Assembly (NCBI GenBank): GCA_030429325.1
Contig: JAUICT010000107.1
Span: forward strand, 1-6,893
Direction: 5' to 3'
DNA length: 6,893 nucleotides
Source: Bacteroidia bacterium
Lineage (GTDB): Bacteria; Bacteroidota; Bacteroidia; Flavobacteriales; Flavobacteriaceae
The translations under genes and the position numbers were made by a program. Positions 1 through 5,799 of this stretch are shown here, piece after piece. Below the pieces are notes generated by a model. The model had not been told where the DNA came from. It made no database searches and worked only from the letters and a program-made list of their open reading frames with translations. The stretch's first letter is position 1; each line of letters begins with the position of its first letter.

Positions 1-989
1 AATTTGATCTGCACCCGGAAAAAATTATTCGGGGAAAAGACCACCGCAGCGGTATCTTTTTTATTTTTTGGGAACAGAGCTTTGAACGTATGAGCGGAGA
101 AGGTGTAGGTAAGAACAGCAGCGATTTCTTTTTCTTCTTCCATACTTTTTTATGGGTGTTTCTGCCTTGGACTATCTTGGCCTTGATAGCCTACTGGACG
201 AAACTCAAAACGTTTTGGGAAACAAAGTTTGCCTACAGGCCGCAATTGGAGTTCCTTACTCTTGGCAGCATCTCCATTCTTTTTTTTCTGATCAGTTTTG
301 CACAGTTTAAACTGCCGCATTACATGAACATACTCATTCCTTTGTATGCGGTGCTTTCAGCAGGATATCTTTATCGAATCCATCATGAACAAAAAGAAAA
401 GGTGGCCAAAGTATTGGTAATAGTACAGTACTTTATTTTGAGCCTGGTCTTCGTTTTTACCGTTTTGGTTTGCTTTTATGTGTTCAAGTTGGGGCATTGG
501 TATGGCTATTTGGTGTTGTTGGCAGCACTTTCGGGTGTTGTCTACTATTGTTTGAAACAAGAGGCGCCTTATCTTAGGATTTTGACCATTTCTGTATGTA
601 CATCGTTATTGTTGAACGGTTTGCTCAATACGCATTTTTATCCTCGCCTTCTGGAGTATCAAGCGGGTTCCACGATGGCGGAGAAAGTTGCAGAGGACAA
701 CATTCCTGCGGATAAGATTTACAAGATTTCGGAAGGACATACCTGGGCCTTGGATTTTTATAACAAGAACCCTGTCAACATTACCACCTTAACAGAATTG
801 ATGGATATGAGGGATGTTTGGGTATATGCTACGGATGCCGAGCTTGAAAAAATGCAGCGGGATGGATTAGATTGGAGTGAACAAATTACGGTAGACCAAT
901 TCCGGATTACACGTTTGCAACTTAAGTTCTTGAATCCCAACACCCGTCAGAAGAAATTGAACCGAATGCATTTGGTGCATTTGGATTAG
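1..989 (+). CDS. GT39/ArnT-like membrane glycosyltransferase, C-terminal part (5' end outside window)
   Basis: The reading frame is open from the left edge (first full codon at base 3) to TAG at 987-989, giving 329 visible residues. The ATG at 90 is internal, because the codons before it already read as conserved protein (DLHPEKIIRGK... then WEQSFERMSGEG). The segment WEQSF-(R)-(x)-GE, a Phe run and HTFLWVFLPW is, from memory, typical of flavobacterial family 39 (PMT/ArnT-like) glycosyltransferases. These sit in the inner membrane and move a sugar from a polyprenyl-phosphate donor to an acceptor on the periplasmic side. About six hydrophobic helices follow (roughly bases 130-630), then a soluble C-terminal domain of about 115 residues. 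The catalytic N-terminal loop with acidic residues is outside the window, so substrate cannot be judged. It converges on the LPG_synthase_TM gene with a 4-base overlap and no terminator between them. Confidence 0.85.
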   Translation, partial: FDLHPEKIIRGKDHRSGIFFIFWEQSFERMSGEGVGKNSSDFFFFFHTFLWVFLPWTILALIAYWTKLKTFWETKFAYRPQLEFLTLGSISILFFLISFAQFKLPHYMNILIPLYAVLSAGYLYRIHHEQKEKVAKVLVIVQYFILSLVFVFTVLVCFYVFKLGHWYGYLVLLAALSGVVYYCLKQEAPYLRILTISVCTSLLLNGLLNTHFYPRLLEYQAGSTMAEKVAEDNIPADKIYKISEGHTWALDFYNKNPVNITTLTELMDMRDVWVYATDAELEKMQRDGLDWSEQITVDQFRITRLQLKFLNPNTRQKKLNRMHLVHLD

Positions 990-1858
990 GAAACCGTTTT
1001 CAGTTCCGGCTTTTTAAAATGGTAGTACATTCCCATAAGGGAAACCAAGGCCGTGATCAGGAAAAAAGTAAAACTGATGCCAATGGACGTGCTGGCATTC
1101 AACCCCAACCACTCCGCACCATATAAAAAGGTAATCTCCCTACTTCCGATGCCACCAATGGTCAATGGGATTACGGATACAATGGAAGAAACCAAGAAGA
1201 CAAAAAGGTACTCCACAACATCCAATCCAATGGACAATGATTTCAGAATGCATAACACGCAGATCAACTGGGCCAGTTGCACCAAGGCTGAATAGCCCAA
1301 AGATTTCCAAAATACTGGAAATCCAGAAATGAAAAAGCGTTTGTTCACCCACCAAAAGACCACAATGCTAAGGGGAATGGCCAGAGCAATAAGCCCATTC
1401 AATCCATTAAAAAAAGTATTGGAAGATAGGAGGGCCAAGGTGCAGGCATAGACAAACAGTAGCAGCATGCCACTCAAACGGTCTACCAGCAACACGGAGA
1501 CCACTTTCTTTGTCCCGGGCTTATATTCTTTTTGGACTACGTAGCCTTTGTAGGCATCACCGCCAATTCCACCGGGGAGGAACAGGTTATAGAACATGCC
1601 CAATAGATATAGCTTTAGGTTGGCCAATTGCGTGATTTTTGCCCCAATCCCATGAAAATAAAGATTAAGTCTAAAAGCAGCCAATACTTTGGAAAGGATA
1701 AACAGTAGGATGGCCAAAACCAGATAGATGGGGTCGCTCTTTTTTAACGTCTGCAGAACATCCTTGAGATCTATTTTGGTGAAAATAAAGTAAATCAATA
1801 CCGCACTGATGACAATTTTCAGCGCTGTAATGAGCTTTTTACGCAGTTTTTCCGTCAC
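986..1858 (-). CDS. LPG_synthase_TM (UPF0104/YbhN-like) integral membrane protein, possible lipid-sugar flippase
   Basis: This 290-residue protein is almost wholly hydrophobic, with seven or eight likely membrane helices (about 11-27, 47-66, 83-97, 119-144, 152-171, 186-208, 215-238, 259-279). Family marks are NLFLPGGIGGDAYKGYVV at 91-108, DRLSG at 126-130 and IPLTIGGIGSRE at 230-241, matching PF03706, the membrane region also found in lysylphosphatidylglycerol synthase. It has no C-terminal synthetase domain, so it is not MprF itself. The start is GTG (minus-strand bases 1858-1856); a TAG codon directly precedes it in frame, and no ATG follows until residue 88, so GTG is the best choice. It begins inside the last 20 bases of the upstream glycosyltransferase gene, which suggests translational coupling. 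A role in moving or presenting lipid-linked sugars is inferred from the neighbours; the family function is poorly defined. Confidence 0.85.
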   Translation of the reverse strand: MTEKLRKKLITALKIVISAVLIYFIFTKIDLKDVLQTLKKSDPIYLVLAILLFILSKVLAAFRLNLYFHGIGAKITQLANLKLYLLGMFYNLFLPGGIGGDAYKGYVVQKEYKPGTKKVVSVLLVDRLSGMLLLFVYACTLALLSSNTFFNGLNGLIALAIPLSIVVFWWVNKRFFISGFPVFWKSLGYSALVQLAQLICVLCILKSLSIGLDVVEYLFVFLVSSIVSVIPLTIGGIGSREITFLYGAEWLGLNASTSIGISFTFFLITALVSLMGMYYHFKKPELKTVS

Positions 1859-2801
1859 CTATAGAGATTTTTTTGATGCGATAGGGTCGTTTCTGTTGGG
1901 ATTCGTAATAGGTTCGGATCAACAACTCCATCACAATACCAATGGTGAAGAGTTGAATGCCCCCCAAAATGAACATCATCCCAAAAATGAGCAAGGGTCT
2001 ACTACCGATATCCTCACCAAAACCAAGTTTTACGATAAGCAGGTATATGTTGATGAAGATACCGAGGATGATCAACAACACCCCAAAAATCCCGAAGAGG
2101 TGAATGGGCCGCTGAAAATATTTTCGGATAAAGAGCAGGAGCATCATATCGGCCACAACCTTGAATACCCGTTCCAATCCGTACTTGGAAACCCCGGCAT
2201 GGCGGGCATGGTGCTTTACGGGAACTTGCTTTATCTGGGCGCCTTCCAAATGCGCCAAAAGTGTGATAAAACGGTGCATTTCTCCGTATAGGTTGAGTCC
2301 CTTGGCAATATCCTTGGTAAAGACTTTGAGGGCACAGCCATTGTCTTTGATATCGAGTTTGGTCACCCTCCGAACCAAGAAATTGGCAATCTTGGAGGGA
2401 ATTTTCTTGATGAGGGAATCCTTTCTTTTCTGACGGATACCTGTGACCACATCGTATTCCCCACTTACGGCATATTCCAACATTTGGGGAATGTCGGAAG
2501 GGTCGTTCTGCAAATCCCCATCCATGGTAATGATGTATTCCCCTTCGGCGTAGTCAATCCCGGCGGCCAAAGCCAAACTTTGTCCATAATTCTTTTTCAA
2601 CTCGATCAAATGGACTTTGGAATCATCCATTTCCTTGACCTTTATGCGGGTCTTATCCGTTGAGAAATCGTCCACATAGACAATTTGGTAGTTGTACCCT
2701 TCAAGACTCTCTTGGATTTTTTGGGTAAGAAGGGCCACATTGTCTTCTTCATTGTACAACGGGACCACTATGGATAAAAGGGAATCGGTGACGGTGCTCA
2801 T
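1839..2801 (-). CDS. Family 2 glycosyltransferase, DPM1/ArnC-like, polyprenyl-phosphate sugar synthase
   Basis: The 320-residue protein has a GT-A fold domain at about 8-220. It opens with IVVPLYNEEDN (11-21), has the nucleotide-binding VDDFSTDKT (43-51) and the metal/donor motif MDGDLQNDP (93-101), then GEMHRF (173-178) and ARHAGVSKYG (199-208), which resembles the R...SKY signature of DPM1/GtrB-type enzymes. Two C-terminal membrane helices follow (about 233-257 and 269-296). Enzymes of this build transfer a sugar from a nucleotide-sugar to undecaprenyl or dolichyl phosphate on the cytoplasmic face. The sugar cannot be read from the sequence. It starts with ATG, 35 bases after the meaB stop, and overlaps the downstream LPG_synthase_TM gene by 20 bases. 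The length matches two-helix family members such as GtrB and ArnC. Its product could serve as donor for the GT39 enzyme encoded convergently, which is inference. Confidence 0.9.
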   Translation of the reverse strand: MSTVTDSLLSIVVPLYNEEDNVALLTQKIQESLEGYNYQIVYVDDFSTDKTRIKVKEMDDSKVHLIELKKNYGQSLALAAGIDYAEGEYIITMDGDLQNDPSDIPQMLEYAVSGEYDVVTGIRQKRKDSLIKKIPSKIANFLVRRVTKLDIKDNGCALKVFTKDIAKGLNLYGEMHRFITLLAHLEGAQIKQVPVKHHARHAGVSKYGLERVFKVVADMMLLLFIRKYFQRPIHLFGIFGVLLIILGIFINIYLLIVKLGFGEDIGSRPLLIFGMMFILGGIQLFTIGIVMELLIRTYYESQQKRPYRIKKISIGDGKTA

Positions 2802-2818
2802 TCGTTTTGGAATCTGTG

Positions 2819-2826
2819 CAAATTTA
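2819..2826 (-). promoter_or_regulatory. Candidate -7 element TAAATTTG for the GT2 gene
   Basis: On the minus strand the meaB-GT2 gap reads TAAATTTG, an exact fit to the Bacteroidota -7 form TAnnTTTG, ending 17 bases before the GT2 ATG. That would give a short leader of about 10 bases. No TTG is present at the expected -33 distance, so the site is weak. It may allow the sugar genes to be transcribed apart from meaB. Confidence 0.3.
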
Positions 2827-2836
2827 TTGCTTTTAT

Positions 2837-3880
2837 TTAAAGTTCCTTGGTAATATCTTCCAATAGGACCTTTGCGGCATAAAAGGGGGAGATTTTGTTC
2901 TCATCAATGGCCTTCAGCATTTTTTTCTGGGACTTTTTAAAGGATGCTTTTTGATGAAAAAACTGTTTGATTTGTTCATCAACGGTCTGAAAGAACCAAT
3001 TTCGGTTCTGCAACTGTCGATTTTTTGTAAAATGTCCATTTTCCTGATTCTTTTCGACAAAACCCTCGACCATGTCCCAAATCTCCTGAATACCCTTATG
3101 TTCTATGGCTGAACATTTTAAAACTTTGGGTATCCATCCGTTTGCTTTAGGTGGATAGAGGTGAAGGGCCCTTGAAAATTCGGCGGCAGCCAGTTGGGCC
3201 CGCTCCAAATTGTCACCATCGGCCTTATTGATGGCAATGGCATCGGCCATTTCCATGATGCCTCTTTTAATTCCTTGCAGTTCATCGCCAGCCCCAGATA
3301 ATTTTAACAACAAAAAGAAATCCACCATGCTGTGTACTGCAATTTCACTTTGTCCCACACCAACGGTTTCCACCAAAATAACGTCGTATCCAGCAGCTTC
3401 ACACAAGATGATACTTTCCCGGGTCTTTTGGGCCACTCCGCCCAAAGAGCTGCCGGAAGGGGAGGGTCTGATAAAGGCGTTGGGATCCTTGGAAAGGGAT
3501 TGCATTCGGGTCTTGTCCCCAAGGATGCTCCCTTTGCTCAGGGAACTAGTGGGGTCTACCGCCAAAACGGCCACCTTTTTTCCTTTTGAGGTCAGCAGGG
3601 AGCCCAAGGCTTCAATAAATGAGCTTTTTCCCACCCCGGGAACCCCGGTAATCCCCAGACGGATACTGGAATTAGGTTGGGTAAGGCACTTTTCTATGAC
3701 TGCGTTGGCTTTTTCAAAATGCACGGGATTGGTGCTCTCCAACAAGGTAATGGCCTTGGCCAATAGGGCCTTGTTTCCTTCAAAGATGCCTTTGGTCAAG
3801 GTATCCACGGAAATTTCCTGTTTCCGTAGTTCCTGAATTTTGGAAATGCTAGCGGGAGTTGTATTTTTTTTATTGGCCAA
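2837..3880 (-). CDS. meaB: MeaB/ArgK-type GTPase, methylmalonyl-CoA mutase chaperone
   Basis: This G3E-family P-loop GTPase loads, protects and reactivates adenosylcobalamin-dependent methylmalonyl-CoA mutase in the cytoplasm. In the 347 residues the P-loop is GVPGVGKSS (79-87); DPTSSLSKGSILGDKTRM (109-126) is the family's switch region; ETVGVGQSE (171-179) carries the Walker B-like segment; NKAD (218-221) is the guanine-specificity motif. A helical N-terminal region (1-70) and a C-terminal helical tail (about 280-347) match the usual length of 320-360. The start is chosen as TTG at 3880-3878: the frame upstream runs only 17 codons to a TAA and contains no ATG, and the next in-frame ATG is past the P-loop. 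An A8 run lies just after the start. No mutase subunit (mutA/mutB) is in the window, so its client is presumably encoded elsewhere. It precedes the GT2 gene by 35 bases and may be co-transcribed with it, with no evident functional link. Confidence 0.93.
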   Translation of the reverse strand: MANKKNTTPASISKIQELRKQEISVDTLTKGIFEGNKALLAKAITLLESTNPVHFEKANAVIEKCLTQPNSSIRLGITGVPGVGKSSFIEALGSLLTSKGKKVAVLAVDPTSSLSKGSILGDKTRMQSLSKDPNAFIRPSPSGSSLGGVAQKTRESIILCEAAGYDVILVETVGVGQSEIAVHSMVDFFLLLKLSGAGDELQGIKRGIMEMADAIAINKADGDNLERAQLAAAEFSRALHLYPPKANGWIPKVLKCSAIEHKGIQEIWDMVEGFVEKNQENGHFTKNRQLQNRNWFFQTVDEQIKQFFHQKASFKKSQKKMLKAIDENKISPFYAAKVLLEDITKEL

Positions 3881-3993
3881 GATGTTTTGTAATGGAGTCG
3901 GACCACTAAGGTATAAAGTTTTTGCGGGTTATCCCGTATTGGGATTGATTGTGGCAACCGTTTTTGAAGGGAGGGAATCCATACTATTTCACA

Positions 3994-4001
3994 CAAATTT
4001 A
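3994..4001 (-). promoter_or_regulatory. Candidate -7 element TAAATTTG upstream of meaB
   Basis: The minus strand carries the same octamer TAAATTTG seen upstream of the GT2 gene, an exact TAnnTTTG match. It lies 113 bases before the TTG start of meaB, implying a leader of about 105 bases. The nearest TTG upstream (4031-4029) is 27 bases away, longer than the usual 17-23, so the call is tentative. Confidence 0.3.
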
Positions 4002-4043
4002 ATAACTGTAATTAGGGACATCCGTTTACAAATGGTAACTTCT

Positions 4044-4055
4044 CATATTAATATG
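4044..4055. promoter_or_regulatory. Perfect 12-base palindrome in the meaB-ohr spacer, candidate operator
   Basis: The sequence CATATTAATATG is a perfect inverted repeat 52 bases before the ohr start codon. Its AT-rich form and position recall operators of MarR-family OhrR repressors that control ohr genes in other bacteria, but it is not an exact match to a known one and no marR-type gene is in the window. A small inverted repeat (TGGGC, 4-base loop, GCCCA) follows at 4061-4074 and could form a hairpin in the leader. No clear Bacteroidota promoter for ohr was found on the + strand of this spacer. Confidence 0.35.
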
Positions 4056-4106
4056 GAAAGTGGGCTCTGGCCCATCCATTTTAGGAACTTAATAAACATT
4101 TTACAG

Positions 4107-4532
4107 ATGAAAACTATTTTTGAGAGTAAGGCTACCAATACGGGAGGAAGATCCGGGCATGTGCAGAGTGAGGACGGTGTGATCGATTTTGACATCAGTA
4201 TGCCCAATTCCAAGGGAAAACCTGATTCAAAATCCACCAATCCAGAGGAACTTTTTGCCGCAGCGTATTCTACCTGCTTTGCAGGTGCTTTAGAGGCTGT
4301 GGCCAAGGAGCACCATATTGAAGATTTAGGGGATTTTAGTGTTACGGCCACCATTGAGTTCAACAAAGAAGAGGATGGTTTTTACTTGGAAGCTACCTTG
4401 GATGCTTATTTGCCCACAGTGGATAAGCAAATGGGGGAGACGTTGATCAATGCCGCCCACGAAATTTGCCCGTATAGCAAGGCCACGCGAGACAATATTA
4501 CGGTACACCTGAACCTGTTAATGGACGAATAA
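4107..4532 (+). CDS. ohr: Ohr, organic hydroperoxide resistance protein (OsmC/Ohr family)
   Basis: Ohr is a cytoplasmic thiol peroxidase that reduces organic and fatty-acid hydroperoxides, usually recycled by lipoylated proteins. The 141 residues match the family length. The peroxidatic cysteine is C57 in AAAYSTCFAGAL, and the resolving cysteine is C121 in AHEICPYSKATRDN. The conserved arginine and glutamate that place C57 are seen as R15 (TGGRSGHV) and E48 (NPEELF). CPYS-(x)-ATR-(x)-N is the signature that separates Ohr from OsmC. The ATG at 4107 is chosen because MKTIFESKATNTGGR is the usual Ohr N-terminus; the longer open frame upstream runs antisense into meaB. The gene is divergent from meaB and closed by a strong terminator, so it is probably a single-gene unit. 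Peroxide-responsive control is expected from the family but not shown here apart from the palindrome upstream. Confidence 0.95.
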   Translation: MKTIFESKATNTGGRSGHVQSEDGVIDFDISMPNSKGKPDSKSTNPEELFAAAYSTCFAGALEAVAKEHHIEDLGDFSVTATIEFNKEEDGFYLEATLDAYLPTVDKQMGETLINAAHEICPYSKATRDNITVHLNLLMDE

Positions 4533-4560
4533 AAGATTGAAACCCATGTTGCTAAAAGAA

Positions 4561-4590
4561 ATCCCGTTGAATCCTCAACGGGATTTTTTT
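4561..4590 (+). terminator. Strong intrinsic terminator after ohr
   Basis: A perfect 10-base stem (ATCCCGTTGA paired with TCAACGGGAT) with a 4-base loop ATCC is followed by six T residues. It starts 28 bases after the ohr stop. A-rich bases before the stem (AAAAGAA) can pair with the T tract, so it may also work weakly in the other direction. It insulates ohr from the sigma-factor operon. Confidence 0.93.
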
Positions 4591-4620
4591 GTTAAAAAAC
4601 CGCCAAAAGAAGACTATTTT

Positions 4621-4645
4621 GCAACGTTGCTTTTTTTCCATCGTC
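4621..4645 (+). promoter_or_regulatory. Candidate ECF-type promoter of the sigma-factor operon
   Basis: GCAAC (4621-4625) and CGTC (4642-4645) are 16 bases apart with a T7 tract between, the layout of ECF promoters (AAC-type -35, CGTC-type -10). Transcription would begin near 4651-4654, giving a leader of about 30 bases before the GTG of the sigma gene. The -35 half lies in a perfect palindrome GCAACGTTGC (4621-4630). A weaker housekeeping alternative overlaps it: TTG at 4589-4591, 23 bases, then TATTTTG at 4615-4621, which is one base short of TAnnTTTG. The pattern suggests autoregulation but is based on sequence only. Confidence 0.5.
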
Positions 4646-4685
4646 CTTATATGGAACAACAAATTAACCCAACATAAAACCGACC

Positions 4686-5228
4686 GTGTTTCAAATTGAT
4701 CTGGTTGAAAGATGCAAGGCCAACGACCGTAAGGCCCAGATAAAACTGTACCGCCAGTATTGTAATGGCATGTACGGGGTGGCCATGCGCTTCGTGAAGA
4801 ATCCGGATGATGCAGAGGATGTGCTCCAAGAATCCTTTATCAAGGCATTTGAACGAATAGATCAATTTAAAGGAGAGGTAACCTTCGGGGCATGGTTAAA
4901 GCGGATAGTGGTGAACGGGAGTATTGACTTTTTAAAGTCGAAACACCAAAAAACGGTTGAATTGAACGAGAATTACATGCAGGTAGCTGAAGAGGATGAT
5001 TGGAAGGTGGAGGAAGGAATTTCCATGGAGGAAGTAAAAAAGGCCATTGAGGAATTGCCTGCAAAGTACCAATATGTGGTGCAGCTTTATTTAGTGGAAG
5101 GCTATGACCATGGGGAGATTGCCGAAATCCTGGACATCTCGGATTCGGCATCAAGGACCCGATTGCTTCGGGGAAAGGCACAATTGAAAGAAACATTAAA
5201 AGATATAGCTTATGGCACAGGATCTTAA
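4686..5228 (+). CDS. ECF-type sigma-70 family RNA polymerase sigma factor
   Basis: The 180-residue protein has only sigma regions 2 and 4, as in ECF factors. Region 2 spans about 15-88, with DAEDVLQESFIKAF (42-55) for core binding and -10 recognition and FGAWLKRIVVN-(x2)-IDFLK (68-84). An acidic linker (about 92-115) leads to region 4 (about 117-172), with AIEELPAKYQYVVQLYLVEGY and the helix-turn-helix HGEIAEILDISDSASRTRLLRGK (142-164), where the later part contacts the -35 element. The start is GTG at 4686: TAA lies six codons upstream in frame, and the next ATG would remove part of region 2. It overlaps the putative anti-sigma gene by 17 bases. An ECF-like promoter upstream suggests it activates its own operon. 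The signal and wider regulon cannot be told from the sequence. Confidence 0.93.
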   Translation: MFQIDLVERCKANDRKAQIKLYRQYCNGMYGVAMRFVKNPDDAEDVLQESFIKAFERIDQFKGEVTFGAWLKRIVVNGSIDFLKSKHQKTVELNENYMQVAEEDDWKVEEGISMEEVKKAIEELPAKYQYVVQLYLVEGYDHGEIAEILDISDSASRTRLLRGKAQLKETLKDIAYGTGS

Positions 5229-5799
5229 AGAAATGTTCGCCAAAGAGCGGGAAAGGACACACAGCATGAAAGAAGGGCATGAGGCTCGGTTTTTGTCCAA
5301 ATTGGAGAAAGAGCTTCCGAGTCTCACCAAAAATAGGACTCCCCAGATTTTTTGGATGCGAATTGCCGCTTCGGTTGTGGTTATTTTGGGAGTTACCGCT
5401 TACTTTTTATCGGGGGAGCAAAAAATATCCCCAGTTACAGACCAAGTGGTTGGGAATGAGACCAAGATCCAGCAAACCTTTTCTTTGGGTGATTTGTCCC
5501 CAGATTTGCAGAAAGTAGAGAATTATTATCTCACCAATATTAATCTGCAACTTTCAGATTTGGAGTCCAACCCGGAGAATAAGGAAGTGTTGGACAGCTA
5601 TATGACACGATTGGCCGAACTGGATGCGGAATATCGCCGACTGAACGTAGAGCTTAACGAAATAGGCCCCAATGACCAGACCATAGGTGCCTTGGTAAAA
5701 AACCTTCAACTGCGATTGCAGTTGCTGCAACGTTTAAAATCAAAGTTAAATCAATTAAAATCATCAAAAAATGAACAGGAATCATCAAATATGGTTTAG
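5212..5799 (+). CDS. Putative single-pass membrane anti-sigma factor
   Basis: The gene starts inside the end of the sigma gene, the usual place for a cognate anti-sigma factor. The 195-residue product has a charged cytoplasmic N-terminus (1-46) with GHEARFLSKLEKEL (22-35), a segment recalled from flavobacterial proteins of this kind; one membrane helix at about 47-66; and a periplasmic part with SLGDLSPDLQKVENYYL (91-107). The last 70 residues are rich in Leu, Glu and Lys with likely coiled-coil character (about 122-185, ending LQLRLQLLQRLKSKLNQLK). There is no cysteine anywhere, so it lacks the HxxxCxxC zinc motif of ZAS anti-sigma factors, and no FecR domain is evident. It overlaps the next gene by 29 bases. 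The anti-sigma role is inferred from position and topology; a plain membrane protein of unknown role is the alternative. Confidence 0.75.
   Translation: MAQDLKEMFAKERERTHSMKEGHEARFLSKLEKELPSLTKNRTPQIFWMRIAASVVVILGVTAYFLSGEQKISPVTDQVVGNETKIQQTFSLGDLSPDLQKVENYYLTNINLQLSDLESNPENKEVLDSYMTRLAELDAEYRRLNVELNEIGPNDQTIGALVKNLQLRLQLLQRLKSKLNQLKSSKNEQESSNMV

Noticed and set aside
90..92. ATG as the start of the GT39 gene
   Set aside because: The frame is open and reads as conserved family sequence up to the left edge, so the gene begins outside the window.
1809..2291. 160-codon open frame on the + strand
   Set aside because: It is antisense to the GT2 and LPG_synthase_TM genes and shows low-complexity His/Asn/Gln content typical of a shadow frame.
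3210..3836. 208-codon open frame on the + strand
   Set aside because: It lies wholly antisense within meaB, whose frame carries clear GTPase motifs; the + product has no recognisable features.
3925..3945. Small inverted repeats (CGGG/CCCG and ATCCC/GGGAT) upstream of meaB
   Set aside because: The stems are only 4-5 bases, overlap and compete, and lack a T tract or known riboswitch pattern; a cobalamin riboswitch is not recognisable here.
3840..4106. In-frame extension of ohr to an ATG at 3840
   Set aside because: It runs antisense into meaB, has no Ohr similarity, and the family N-terminus begins at 4107.
4589..4621. Housekeeping promoter TTG-N23-TATTTTG for the sigma gene
   Set aside because: The -7 box is one base short of consensus, the spacer is at the upper limit, and the TTG lies in the terminator tail; the ECF-type pattern fits better.
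4867..5280. 137-codon open frame on the minus strand
   Set aside because: It is antisense to the sigma factor gene, with a Pro/His/Phe-rich product and no motif.
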